DNA from: Turnera subulata
Lineage: Eukaryota; Streptophyta; Magnoliopsida; Malpighiales; Passifloraceae
DNA length: 64,000 nt
NCBI GenBank assembly: GCA_028386065.3
Contig: JAKUCV010000413.1
Coordinates: 72,744-136,743 of the forward strand
Reading direction: 5' to 3'
Shown: piece after piece, positions 9,701 to 19,791 of the stretch
Numbering within the stretch: position 1 is the first letter of the stretch
How the letters are laid out: the number at the start of each line of letters is the position of its first letter
Notes under the pieces: model-generated
Database searches by the model: none
What the model saw: only the letters and a program-made list of their open reading frames with translations
What the model was told of the DNA's origin: nothing
Program-made: the position numbers and the translations under genes

Positions 9701-12268
9701 TATTTGCATCTCTAAAGAAAGGCTGCGAAGGCGAATAATAATCTAACTTTGCAAATTAATTACAGGTGTTTCCTTAGTGATGCTACACACATCCTGCATC
9801 ACGCTTAGTGGTCCCGGGGGAGAATGCGGATTTTTGGCCTGTACCTAGCAAATATAAACTGCAACTTACCAATCGCAGGAAATCTTTATGTTGTTCATCT
9901 TCTGCATCAATAGTACGATCCAAAACACCTCCTGGAGATGCACTGGCAACCACAACATTAAAGCAAATCCTTGTTTTCATTACGTCGTAATGATTACAGG
10001 GTTAAGCACTTTGACTTGAGAGCATACCTGTGCCCTACAACAAAACGTATTACAATGCCCTTCTCTGTTTCCAACTTCTTCAACTCTTCTCCTAGAGAGA
10101 AAAAAAAAAAAAAAAAAAGCAGGAAAAAACAACAAAAACATATAAGGGGCTACTTTAGACGGTGATAGATGCTATTACTATGCATAATGGTTGATAGTAT
10201 TTCGACTATACCTTTTGGCAACCAGTTTTCTCTAATTGAATCCCTCCTTTTTCTGCTGCTGAATGCAGTCATGATTCCCATGACAAAGAAAACCTTCTGT
10301 CTCTCCAAGTTCTCACTTCCTGATTTTGTTACTTCTGGAGATCCTTCGCCACTGTCAGCTTTTGCAGATCTAGCTGCGGCTAGCTGCATCTCTAATAACG
10401 AGATTGTTTTATCTAAAGTCCTGTAATGATCACAATGAACAAATAATACAGGAGGTTGGTGAATTCTACCTGAACACCAATGTGCAGTTGGAGGATTTGA
10501 TTCAACATTACACAATTATATATAAACTACATGAACCGAGCTTCCTTTCAAGTATAACAACTGGCTACAGAACCTTACATGATTACATTATGAGTTTGAG
10601 AAACTTGAGAAAGGATGTCCCCGGATTGAACAGAAGTCTCCTGTAAAAGAACAATGACATTATGAGAAAATTCAGCCACCTCCAATGCATGTTAAGATAG
10701 TACTATTCTACTAACTTGACTTGCCTTGTCGCAATCAACTGTTGGATGAACTGTTATCGACTCGCGCTGCTTCACAGAAGAAACTTCCCCATCCACTTTC
10801 GCTGGATCAGGAATGGCCCACAGCCTAAGAATGGACACAATTCATGAGAGCCACTCCATACATATAGTTTAATGCTGGAATCATAGGCTTGCAATTCAGG
10901 TCTACATGTCAATTCCTGGCCACCATTCAGCAATCAACATTTTGGTGCATCTACTACTGCTAGTTAGGTCTAATCAGCTTTATACGAACGGATAAAAAAG
11001 AAAAAATCTCTATTCAATTGTTCATCAACTTCAGCCAGTATGATGGGAATCAATTCCAGTGAGCATGCTAATTAGAAATATCACTCTTGTCGCTTGAGTA
11101 ACAGACTAAAGAAATTGTTTGATAAACATATATGCATTCAAGAAAATGATCATGATCTTCAATTCAATTCAATCCTTAAAATAAATTAGATTCCGAAAAA
11201 ATATTCAGGGTTGTCGAAAGGATTGTAACACAATGTTGCTAATGAATCTCCACAAGTTTAAAACACACCTAATTAAAGAACTAAATAATTCACAGGTTAG
11301 AGATTGTGAATGGCACACTGATATCGTGGCCTTGGTTGTTATTATATACTTGCAGTGACTTACATTGTTGAGACATATACATGTTCTGTGATTCTTTACA
11401 TGTACAAGTAGGAGACAAGTATCATAAGGTAATACAACTCTATCTCAGCCTAGTTCAGGATTATCATGTGCTACTCTTAAGTTCTCGAAGTTAAAAATGT
11501 TTCCAAATTAGGAAGAATCCTTGGCATTACCAGTAAATTTGCTACATGAGCTAAACAATGTCCAAAGAGATTTTCTAAGTATCAACTCGTAGCTTCTCAT
11601 TCCCTTGAAGACCACTAGCAAGCCCCAAATATTTGCGTGAAAAACCACCCCAAGTATCTGCTAAGTTAATGACCAGATGCGTCAGAGAAAATTCTCCAAA
11701 ATGTTAAACTCATTTCACCGTGGACTGCCTGTTAAAAGTACCAAGCAGCACTACCAAATCTAATCGAACACTTCCACAAAAGAAGTACAAGATCATCGGG
11801 AGAAACGTCAATTCTTCAAATCTGGTAAATAAACACCTTATTCTAACAACACCGCGAGCTCATTAATTCATTCATAGGACACCCAGAACATCAAAAGAGT
11901 CAGTTCTTGCATGTTGGTTAGAGAAGTTTCTTAGATATAAAAGTGGACATAAGATGGCATTTTGCTTCGCTCGAGGTTCTGCTTGGGATTAACAGCTTAA
12001 TTCAAGCTCTGCTGCCTTTGAAATGACAGAAAGGAAAGGAAAAAGGTAGTGAAAGTCTCTAAGCACCTTGAAATGAAGAAGCAAATTGAAAAGATGATCA
12101 CTTCACTCCTCCAAAAGATAAGATCTTGATGAGGGAGAAAAGGGAGGGAAGGTGAGAACAGTACCTGTTTACAACAAGAACACCAAAGAAGAAGCTGGCA
12201 ATGCACAAGAGAGAAACCCATTTGGTGGAGACCCCATTGATGGACTTTTGAGGTCTGGTCATACCCAT
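651..12268 (-). CDS. Beta-1,3-galactosyltransferase, GT31 family (B3GALT7/8-like), 11 exons
   Basis: Golgi type II membrane enzyme that transfers galactose in beta-1,3 linkage, in plants mainly for arabinogalactan-protein glycans (family knowledge). Exons in transcript order: 12268-12165, 10824-10725, 10640-10579, 10420-10212, 10091-10028, 9942-9870, 9440-9320, 9228-9141, 9052-8927, 8833-8724, 799-651. They total 1,206 nt and give 401 aa with no internal stop; every codon phase joins. Residues 17-34 are a signal anchor ([18 protein letters not shown]). The DUF4094-type stem follows. RRDSIR lies at 147-152, the metal-binding DDD at 237-239, GCMKSGPVL from 263, [12 protein letters not shown] from 283, and the NEDV loop at 324-327. 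The C-terminus is Cys-rich (FDWSCSGIC). Length matches the family (about 390-400 aa). All introns are GT-AG except intron 2, which starts GC. A second in-frame ATG two codons downstream is an alternative start. The last intron is 7,924 bp and filled with transposons. The exact acceptor substrate is not deducible. Confidence 0.95.
812..1103 (-). repeat. 3' LTR of the copia element
   Basis: On the minus strand it begins TGTTGTTTTTTTGTTGCC directly after a polypurine tract (AAGTCAAGGGGAAGAT) and ends TTTTATCA, giving TG...CA ends and 292 bp. It carries the segment reading taacgaggttcggcc on the plus strand, which I recognise from plant copia LTRs. It has no visible similarity to the 199-bp LTR at the other end of the element. 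Confidence 0.7.
1182..2722 (-). pseudogene. Copia pol: reverse transcriptase and RNase H, broken
   Basis: RT fragments include [58 protein letters not shown] and the catalytic YVDDML. RNase H fragments include [34 protein letters not shown] and [16 protein letters not shown] at about 1371-1373 separates this from [18 protein letters not shown], and the C-terminus [12 protein letters not shown] follows. Frameshifts lie near 1860-1880 and through 2150-2340, where the segment between QPEGF and the YVDD region is scrambled. The upstream reading stops at 2722, where the solo LTR is inserted, and resumes at 6234. Confidence 0.9.
2728..6228 (+). mobile_element. 3.5-kb solo LTR of a gypsy element, inserted in copia pol
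   Basis: Starts TGTAACGCCCC and ends GGGCGTTTCA, flanked by perfect 5-bp duplications ATTAG (2723-2727 and 6229-6233). The copia pol reading is continuous across the junction when the insert is removed. It has no gag or pol frame, a TATA box, a long CT-rich leader and GC-rich 5' half, then AT-rich DNA. The size and TGTAAC start are like the giant LTRs of Tekay/Tat-type gypsy elements and like the two other families in this window that start TGTAACAGCCC. It could also be a non-coding LTR-like element, but a solo LTR is simplest. Strand is set from the TATA box and CT leader. Confidence 0.8.
3138..3145 (+). promoter_or_regulatory. TATA box of the 3.5-kb solo LTR
   Basis: TATAAAAG followed within 15 bases by a pyrimidine-rich stretch of about 200 bp (3150-3370), the usual layout of a plant LTR promoter and leader. 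It could drive transcription antisense to the host galactosyltransferase gene. Confidence 0.55.
6234..6532 (-). pseudogene. Copia pol: linker downstream of integrase
   Basis: Minus-strand peptide includes [16 protein letters not shown] and ends at the solo-LTR insertion point (IDVQEPN, then the duplicated target). This is the variable linker that precedes RT in copia polyproteins. The integrase core itself must lie in the adjoining gap. Confidence 0.8.
6533..7322. other. Assembly gap (N run, 790 positions)
   Basis: The gap falls inside the copia pol, between the protease/pre-integrase region and the integrase-RT linker. It probably hides most of the integrase. Its true length is unknown; a full integrase would need more than the 790 positions shown. 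Confidence 0.99.
7323..8335 (-). pseudogene. Copia gag and protease, frameshifted and with a stop
   Basis: Gag begins near 8330 ([20 protein letters not shown]), shifts frame around 8258 at a T run, then continues through [20 protein letters not shown] and [16 protein letters not shown] to a zinc knuckle [14 protein letters not shown] (CX2CX4HX4C). A TAA just after HGQN (around 7533) separates gag from the protease active site [11 protein letters not shown], which is followed by the pre-integrase segment. In intact copia elements gag and pol are one frame, so the TAA and the shift are disabling changes (or, for the shift, a possible sequencing error in the homopolymer). Confidence 0.9.
8360..8371 (-). 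other. Primer-binding site of the copia element
   Basis: Minus strand TGGTAGCGGAGC, two bases after the end of the 199-bp LTR (..CTCAACA). It differs at two positions from the usual initiator-Met site TGGTATCAGAGC. The same variant sits next to the LTRs at 22843 and 39811. Confidence 0.7.
8374..8572 (-). repeat. 5' LTR of the copia element (199 bp)
   Basis: Minus strand begins TGTTGGAATGTAAGTGTGAG and ends GGTTCTCAACA, next to the primer-binding site. TG...CA ends and position make it the 5' LTR. It does not resemble the 292-bp 3' LTR at 812-1103. Confidence 0.75.
8571..8592. repeat. (TA)n microsatellite at the copia insertion site
   Basis: About ten TA units; a shorter TA run (801-811) lies at the other end of the element, so the copia probably inserted into a TA tract just upstream of the last-exon acceptor. 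Confidence 0.85.
8724..10824 (-). CDS. Exons 2-10 of the galactosyltransferase (stem and catalytic domain)
   Basis: This cluster encodes residues 35-353, which include all recognisable catalytic motifs. Exon 2 ends in AAG followed by gcaagt, a GC-AG intron. Exon 4 (10420-10212, 69 whole codons) holds the start of the Galactosyl_T domain, [12 protein letters not shown]. Exon 7 holds [17 protein letters not shown]. Exon 10 ends CCGTPP plus one base and is followed by a strong gtaaga donor at 8723. Intron 4 (10211-10092) has an 18-A run on the plus strand, read as the polypyrimidine tract of its acceptor. I see no frameshift or missing residue. Confidence 0.94.
12165..12268 (-). CDS. Exon 1 of the galactosyltransferase (signal anchor)
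   Basis: Encodes [18 protein letters not shown] followed by a hydrophobic anchor and ends AAC AG at a gtactg donor. The joined codon AG+G gives Arg35, followed by LW, the usual residues just after the membrane anchor in this family. The short basic N-terminus before the anchor fits type II topology. Confidence 0.9.
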
Positions 12269-12645
12269 TTCAATCTAACAAGCTTCAGCTTCAAGGAAAG
12301 CTTCCTCTTTTTCTCTGAAAAGTTTTATTGGGGAGGGTGGCGGTATACTATGGTATGTTTGCTAGTACAAAGACAAAACAAGTGACCCCATTCCTTCCTT
12401 ACAAAGAGAGAGGAGGAAGATATGTAACAAGAGAAGAGAACAACAAAAGTAATGCCTGAATGCAATTATGCAATTGTTGTCTTAAATTAATATACAAAAT
12501 TAAGAGAAGATGAATTTGATGGCTATTGCTTTATTTGCATTCAGCTTTTTTTAAAAAAAAAAAATAAACTGCATTCAGTTTTCTTGATGGTATGGTACAC
12601 TGCGAAAAGAAAATGGGCACCCTGTAATTATTTGCTTTCATTGTT
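12269..12645 (-). promoter_or_regulatory. Residual 5' leader and promoter of the galactosyltransferase
   Basis: Only about 377 bp separate the start codon from the target duplication of the Mutator-like element. Reading on the minus strand there is a CT-rich stretch (around 12400-12430) and a weak TATA-like caataaaact near 12325. No convincing core promoter is visible, so the transcription start is unknown. The transposon has displaced whatever lay further upstream by 6.7 kb. Confidence 0.4.
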
Positions 12646-12903
12646 GGGTTAATGCATATATTGGGGTCCGTACTATTCAATTTGTCCCTTTTAGGGGTCT
12701 GTACTAATTTTTGACCCTTTTATATACCCATACTATTCGAAATCGTCCCTTTTAGGGGTCTGGGTCAGCCCCCCATCTGACGTGGACTACCCGGGCAGGC
12801 ACTGGGTTAAACGCGCGCTAACTGAGTGACACGTGGAGGCGCGTGGGCGCGTGTTCGTCACTCGCTGCCAGCTCGGCTTGTGGGGCCCGTTGCCCGTTTT
12901 CCC
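12646..12903 (+). repeat. Left terminal inverted repeat of the MULE
   Basis: Matches the reverse complement of 19039-19297 with only a few differences by eye (about 98%). It contains the GC-rich block with GTGACACGTGGAGGCGCGTG. TIR identity this high suggests fairly recent transposition or repair-based homogenisation. Confidence 0.93.
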
Positions 12904-13275
12904 CTTAAGCCTATTTTCGTAATTCTTATTTATATTTACGAAATGGAAAAGATTAACTAAACAGAGTTTTCTTTTTTAAAAAAGACTAACCTCCACGGAT
13001 TGAAACGATCAGCTGAGGCGTGTTTGATCCAAAAAAAAATACAGCTTCAGCTCACTTCTATTTAAACCCCCAAAACACGAATTCCCCAATCTCTCAAATC
13101 CCTCGATCCCTTCTTTTCTCTCAAATCCCTAATTCCTCTCAAATCCCTCTGAAATCCCTCTCAAATGCCTAGGTCCCTAATTCCACAATCTCTCAAATCC
13201 CTCGATCCCTCCTTTTCTTCATCAACATAAACCCTAATTGGGGTCTGACTCCTTCCTTTATTTCCATTGTAGAGG

Positions 13276-13830
13276 ATGAGCTCGACGAGGTCAGCAAGCT
13301 CACGTAGCAGTTTCAGAAGACGTGGTGACTTAGCCCGTCGCCTTCCTCACTTCTTTTTTTAGAGAAGATAACCGTTCGTCTTCGCGGATTTCGATTATGA
13401 AGGGGGCGACGTGAACTGCTCATGCGGAAAAAAGACTGGGCGGTGGATTTCGTGGACTGATCCACACCCCGCGATGAAGTCTCATCGGTGCAACGTCTGT
13501 GGGTTTTTCAGGTTTGTTGATGCTAATATTGGTGGTTGGTTTGCTGATGAAATTAGAGGGTTAAGGGATAGAGAGGGGGAGCTGCACCGAGAAAATCAAA
13601 AGCTAGAAGCCGAGCTGCGAGTTGAAGCGATGGCTAACAGCGAATTGGTAACCCAATTACAGGCGCTGAGGATGGAGAATGCTAGACTTTCGGATGGGCT
13701 TCATGCTATGGCGTTGGAGAATGAAGAATTGAAGAAGGCCATTTATCGCAACAGTGGAATTTCAAAGTGTTTGTATGCAGGTTTAATTATAATAGTAGGG
13801 CTAATGGTGTGTATGTCATATTGTCAGTGA
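13276..13830 (+). pseudogene. GRF zinc-finger, coiled-coil, membrane-anchored MULE accessory protein, broken
   Basis: A start at 13276 gives MSSTRSASSRSSFRRRGDLA, a serine/arginine-rich N-terminus, then hits TAG (13360) and TAA in frame. The same frame resumes at 13372 and runs to a stop at 13828-13830. The main part (from 13411) has a GRF-type zinc finger (CSCG..., WTDPHP, HRCNVCGFFRF), a predicted coiled coil rich in E, L and R (about residues 48-113 of that part), and a C-terminal hydrophobic segment (YAGLIIIVGLMVCMSY). This order matches the plant At4g04775-like GRF proteins. No ATG follows the two stops before the zinc finger, so translation would need readthrough, splicing or a non-ATG start; I call it a pseudogene. 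Its place inside the TIRs indicates it is transposon-borne. Confidence 0.75.
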
Positions 13831-14319
13831 GTATGTGGTGCACTGCTGTGGATTTTGGGTTTGGTTTTCGGTGGTTGCAGATCACTTGTGGGATTGGTTT
13901 TTGTGGTGGAAGTAGGGTAGAGTAGTTGTGTTGCAGGGTAGTGGCATGTTAATTAGGAATTGAATTGATGGTATTGAATGGTTTGTAAAGGTCTTTACGG
14001 GTGATAGACCGATGTAATCCCATTTGTGATATATGAAAAGTCATTTTCTAACTGCAGATGATGAATGTACTTGGATGTCGCAGTATAACATAAAATTCAT
14101 TATAAAATCCAAAATAGCAAGTGTGCATTAGTCAATAAAACACATTGAGGATGTCAATCCCAGGTGTGTTCAACCAACAAAAGTGGACATCCCTCAATGA
14201 ACAAAAATATGCTCTTTAACATATGAGCATATGACTACTACTTAGTGATCATGTAATGTCAAGTACTTTGATGTAGTGGGTATACATAGAAATACCAAAA
14301 CAACATAGATTGTCTTCAT

Positions 14320-17300
14320 TCATTGCTTATGCTTCTTCCGTGCTGTTGCACTGGAACAATTGATGTCTGCAGTGGCTCTTTTCCGTTTGGCTTTGTCTGC
14401 TGGAGGAGTTGGACGTGTAGTGCAACGATTGAAAGCAACTGTTGTGCCTGCTGTGGCATTTTTCTTTCTTCCTCGAGTTGCAGCAGTTTCATTCCTCGCA
14501 GTAGTGCTCCTTGTAGTTATTCCTGGACTGGTTGTTGTAGCATTAGTAGTCATGCTCCTTGTAGTTCTTCCAGGACTAGATGCAGCCTCATTAGTAGTTC
14601 TTCCAGGACTAGTCATGCTCCTTGCAGTTCTTCCAGGACTAGTTGTAGCCTCATTGCCTGTAACCTGCGTTGCAGCGTTGGCATCTGCAACTGTTGGCCT
14701 GCCTCCATCTCTTCCAGTTCTTCCTCCGCCTCTCCCACCTCTTCGACCACCTCTTCCACCACCTCTGTTTTCCGTATTTCCTCCAGGGATTCTGACTACT
14801 GTCTTTGTTGGCAACCCCATCTTTTCCAAGAGAGAAAGAGAAAACAATTCAATCAATTAACTGCCACGGCAAGAGCAACAACTATCAGCAAGGTATATGA
14901 ACAATTCAACACTTACATTTGTGGCCATATAACCAGAGGCAGCTGCAAACAATCCATAACCAACTTGTCTAGGAGGTTTTGGCCGAGGGGTTTTTTGAAC
15001 TGTCCTTCTGCCTCTACCTCTTCCACCCCGGCCTCCACCACGTTGTCTTTCAGCTGAAACTTGAGCCTAAATATATGAAATAGAGTTTAAGCTCAACACA
15101 TATGAAATAGATTTTGAAATCAACACTAATTTAGCCTTACTACATTTTCAACATTAGCTTTGTGTGCAGAAAACTGTGTCTCAGACTGGTCAGCGTTTGT
15201 GGCATTGGCATCATTTATTACTGGAAGGTTATTCTGCATATTAAGAGTCAATGTCAGTAGAATAACGAATGTGAGTTTAACAATGTTATTGCTTCTTGTT
15301 ACGTTACCTCTTTGGGCTGCTTGGGTTCTTTGCAGGTGGCAATGTTACGCTCAACACTTCCACAGTTGCTGCAGTGCATCACTCTCCCATGCCTCCCTAA
15401 TTTGGACCCTCCTCTTTTATTCTTCTTCTCCCAACATTCACCATCTCTCTTTGTCTTTTTTCGGCCAGGCATTTTTGTTATCAGTGGTGGCAGTATGTCA
15501 GGTTTCCCGGTGTTAGGCCAAAATTTTTTCCCTCTGACACCTTGAATGGGATTGGCATAAGTCAACTTGAATTTCTCCCATGAATACCAACTACAAACAT
15601 AATCTGCAATCTGTAACTTCTCATGCTCTATTGCACATACTGCATGTGCACATGGTATTCCAGATAAATCCCAACCCCGACAGCTACATGTTCTGGTCTG
15701 TAGATTCACCACATATTGCTAAACTCTTCCCGAGCCTCTTCTGCAATTGCTCCAAGCTTCTCCAACTCCGCATGAAAGTCAGGCTCACATGTGGCCTTGC
15801 AAGCTCTCCAAAACTGGATATGTAGCTCGTCCCCCTTCCAGTTTTTTCTCCATTTTGCAAAAATATGGCGTGCACAACGCCTATGTTTTGCATATGGCAT
15901 CAAGTCCACCATCGCAGCAATAAGACCCTACAATCAGATAACAGAGTAGTGTACATATCAACCTCAACTTACCAACAACTGACACAAATATGTATTACCA
16001 ACAACTGACACAAATATGTATACTCATAAAGAAATTACATAACATACCTTCTGTTGATCACTAATGAAAGTCCAACCACTTCCCAACCCCATTGGAATAC
16101 CCAAGTCTTGCATCAATGCTACAAGGAAATCTGTCCATGTCTCCTTCCTTTCATAATTAACCACAGCCCACGCAAGTGGGTACATCTGGTTATTTGCGTC
16201 CCTTGCAACTGCAGATAAAATCTGTCCTTTGAATGGACCCTTGAGGAAACATCCATCAAGCCCAATAATCTTCCTGCATCCATCCATAAACCCCTTTTTA
16301 ACAGCATGGAAGCAAATATATATTGATTTAAACCTACCATTCTCGCTTGCATGCACCCACACACTACTTCCAGGGTTACTTGTCCTCAATTCCTCGGCAT
16401 AATCCTCCAATCTCTGAAACTCAACAAGCATATCACCATAATAATGCTTCTCCAGCTCTATCTTTGCCTTTCTACACATGTTTTTTGACACTTCAAACCT
16501 CAGCTTCTCCTTCACATCGTCCTTCATCTCCTGAGCACTCATGTGCAATGTGACCTTACCTTTTGTTTTAATGAAGTGATCTGCCACTACCAAATATGTG
16601 ATCCTTGACGTTGTAGATGCATTACCACAATGATGCCCTTCCTCTGGGAGTGTCTTCACTGTCCATCTCTTCGTTCTGCCCTGGTGGGAGACATGTAAGC
16701 GCCACTTACACTTTTTCCCTCTGCATACAACAGTGAATTTAGATCTTCCGTCCTTGGTGACCTTGATGTCCTTCCTCTCCACTATTGAATGCTTTGTAAC
16801 GGCTTCTTTGATCTGTTGCTTATCCACAAAGATCATGCCAACCTGAAAATATGGTGTTGCTGATGATGGATTATATTTGATGGATTTAGACTTGGTCCTC
16901 TGTGCACTGTCTTCATTGTTATCCTCTCCATCTGTCTCTAGGAAGCTTCCACACTCATCTGACTCAAACTCCAGCTGATGCTCATCTGGATAGGGTTGTC
17001 CAGTTTCCTCCACATTTTTGCCCTTGTCCTGTGCACCATTTACACTCCTACCCAGGGTTTCTTCATTTCCAATATTACCCTCTCTGTTGTCAGTTGATGT
17101 GGGACCATTTGTTTCGGCCTCTGTACCAATAGCATTAGGCCCACTTTTTCCTACCTCGGTACCAATACCATCAGTTACTGCCTCATCTTCTTGTGCTTTC
17201 TTCTGTGTAGCTTCAACTTCCCTCTGCCTTTGCACATACAGCAACAATTCTTCATCCTTATCGTCTGTCAGAAAACCAGTGGGTTCCCATCTATCTGTAT

Positions 17301-18093
17301 GTTCAACTTCATCTTCATTAACATTTTCTTCTCCTCTATCTTCTTCCTCTGCATCTTCATCAGTTGTTGTATCTTCATCTTCTTCTGCATCTTCATCTCC
17401 ATCTTCCCCTGCATCTTCATCTTCTTCAGTTCCTGTATCTTCTTCTACATCTTCTTCTGCATCTTCAGCTTCTACGCAAATAATGAACTCATTCTCTGCG
17501 CATTGTTCCAGCCCATTTACCTCACCATCTGTGGCTTTCTTATCTTGTTGTCCTTCACGCACATCCACATGTACTCCTTCATTTATGACATTCTCATCAG
17601 TGTCAACCACTTCGGAAGGCCCAACCTGTTTAGCATTCACTGCACTCTCATCCGCATTCACTGCACTCTCATCAGCATTCACAGACCTTCTTGTCCCACT
17701 AGGCCCTACAAGTTGTCCCAATTCATTATATCCTAAGTTCCTTGCCACTACCCTAGGTGGATTACGAATTAATTCGTTCACCTCATCCCCAAGCTCTACA
17801 TAGAATTCCACCACATCAATTCTAGATGCCAAGTCCAGCAACCCAAAGACCGAGCTCATGTCTTTAGTCACTTCCCTCAACCCATCATGCAGACTTAAAC
17901 CGGGTATCAAATACCAAATTTTTTGAGCCTTCACATAACCAAAATGTTCACAAAAACCGACTAATAACATGTAATCTAAGTGTTCAGGATCCCACTTCTT
18001 ACGACAGACCTCACCCCCTATATACTCAGTGCTTGTTTCGGCCCTATGCAGTTCACCACCAATGTGAAACACTAATTCAATATCTCTATCCAT
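14320..18093 (-). pseudogene. MuDR-type transposase, at least five exons, internally deleted
   Basis: Suggested exons: 18093-16048, 15927-15308, 15233-15141, 15066-14917, 14820-14320, all joining in phase 0 at GT-AG sites. Order: N-terminal PB1-like domain; a long acidic Glu/Asp linker (about residues 205-260); the MuDR DNA-binding domain (GMIFVDKQQIKEAVTKHS, CRGKKCKWRLHVSHQG); the catalytic core with first Asp in GLDGCFLKGPFKGQ and second Asp in FISDQQKGLI; the SWIM zinc finger CSCRGWDLSGIPCAHAVCAI; a CCHC-like CSNCGSVERNIATC; and a basic Arg/Gly/Thr-rich tail. Between EEAREEF and YVVNLQTRTCSC roughly 200 expected residues are missing and the frame shifts (near 15720). The third catalytic residue (Glu) normally lies there, so the enzyme should be inactive. 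Confidence 0.88.
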
Positions 18094-19038
18094 GATGGAA
18101 CCAGAGAATACAATACTGCACTACACCTACAGGCAAACAACAGAAGGAATTTTAAATTTATTTCTAACAATTTTAAAATAAAATTTTAATTGCACATCAC
18201 ACACAGTGGTCTAGGGTTCTTTTTGGAAAACACAAACTCACAAAAACCTAAAAAATAAACTAATACCGACAAGGGTGGATTACATCAAAGCAACAATGCA
18301 CCGAAAGGAACCAAAGCAACTTTATTCACAATCACATGTTACCTTTCTCATTCACCGAGCTTTTCTGTCTTCTCTCCACGTCTGCTTCACTTTTCTTTTC
18401 CCTTTTAGTCGTTGTCCTTGCTGTCTCTGTCTTCGTCTCCCCTACTTCACATCACCGTTTGGACCCATTGCATCTTCTACAGTTGAAACCCCGCGACTTG
18501 AAGGTGTTAAGTTTACGTTTTTTGCTGCACCAACGCCAAATGGTGTTTACTCAATACGGTGCGAGTAGGGTTGTGGTCGATTAGGGTTGCTACATCGGGA
18601 TTTAGGGTTCGAAGAAAGAGTGTAACGGGGAATTGAGGAATTGGGAATTGTGGAATTACGGAATTGGAGAATTGCGGGATTGAGAATTGGGAAAATCATG
18701 AATTGGGGATTTAGGGTTCTAATAAGGGGGGTTTTTTTTTTGTTGGGGGGGGGGGGGGGGTAAAGGAATCGGGGGAGTGAGGACTTGGTGGATTGACGAG
18801 TTGGGGGAATTAGGGAAATCAGAATTTAGGGTTCGAATTAGGGGAATGTTTTCTCCTTTGATTTTGAGGGTTCTAATGCACCTCCCTCTACTGATCGTTT
18901 TGGTCAGTTAATTTCGTTAACTTCGAGGGTCCTAATGCACCTGCCTCTGCCGTCGTTTTGTCCAATTTAATTCGGTTTTGATATTTAATTAATTCATCAA
19001 ATAAAACCAGAATTAAAGAAAAACGATATTAAACCAGA
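18094..19038. other. MULE subterminal region upstream of the transposase
   Basis: No gene. It contains repeated GAATTG/GGGATT-type units (about 18600-18800) and a 16-G run (18745-18760), and it includes the probable transposase 5' leader. Homopolymer length here should not be trusted. Confidence 0.6.
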
Positions 19039-19297
19039 GGGAAAACGGGCAACGGGCCCCACAAGCCGAGCTAGCAGCGAGTGACGAACACGCGCCCACG
19101 CGCCTCCACGTGTCACTCAGTTAGCGCGCGTTTAACCCAGTGCCTGCCCGGGTAGTCCACGTCAGATGGGGGGCTGACCCAGACCCCTAAAAGGGACGAT
19201 TTCGAATAGTATGGGTATGTAAAAGGGTCAAAAATTAGTACAGACCCCCTAAAAGGGACAAATTGAATAGTACGGACCCCAATATATGTATTAACCC
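19039..19297 (-). repeat. Right terminal inverted repeat of the MULE
   Basis: Reverse complement of the left repeat, with one extra G in a G run and a few substitutions. It would supply the transposase promoter if the gene is driven from the TIR as in MuDR. Confidence 0.93.
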
Positions 19298-19375
19298 TTC
19301 ATTGTTCTGTTCTGTCACGCGTTGAAAATATACTTTTTCTTAAGAATAAAAAAACAATTAACGTAAGGATAGGAC

Positions 19376-19575
19376 GGATTAATTACATTTTGACCCCTTA
19401 AATTCTAGTTCAATTTTAATTCACCATCTGAGTTATTTTCTTTTGACAATTCACCACCTCCATTCTTAATTTACTTCAATTAACTAGTTTGTCTCATCCC
19501 CATATAATTCCGTTTGTTGGACTGACAGAGGATGCAGATACACACCACGTGGCATGTCTATCAAAATGAGAGAAA
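19376..19575 (+). repeat. Left inverted repeat of the split Mutator-like element
   Basis: Pairs with 30365-30564. Its first bases match the ends of the neighbouring MITE (30598-31839), so the two belong to one superfamily. Confidence 0.75.
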
Positions 19576-19791
19576 ATGAAATTTTCTTTTTGCTCTATCT
19601 TAAGAAAGAATTTAAAAGCAAATTTTTACATTAAAAAAAATTTCACTATGGCAAACAAAATTTTTCCAGTTATTGTTTTTACTTTTTGTCCATCAAAAAA
19701 TCTTTACTCCACGCTGACTCGCTAAGTTATCTATACTATACTATCTATAAAAGCATGACTTCTCAAAAACTAAAATACCCTTATTTAATAT

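Larger units (their letters stand above)
12646..19297. mobile_element. Mutator-like (MULE) DNA transposon with two convergent genes
   Basis: 6,652 bp. Long terminal inverted repeats start GGGTTAATGCATATATTGGG (left) and end with the near-exact reverse complement (right). A perfect 9-bp target duplication TTCATTGTT lies at 12637-12645 and 19298-19306; 9 bp is diagnostic of Mutator. Inside are a plus-strand GRF zinc-finger gene near the left end and a minus-strand MuDR-type transposase from the right end, converging near 14 kb. This layout resembles maize MuDR, whose mudrA and mudrB are also convergent (established knowledge). Both genes are broken here, so the copy is probably not autonomous. 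Confidence 0.95.

Noticed and set aside
14323..15057. Plus-strand Ser/Cys-rich frame of 244 aa
   Set aside because: Antisense of the basic Arg/Gly/Thr-rich transposase tail and its spliced exons.
16902..17803. Plus-strand frames over 16.9-17.8 kb, rich in Ser and Phe
   Set aside because: They mirror the acidic Glu/Asp linker of the minus-strand transposase; codon composition and family motifs support the minus strand.
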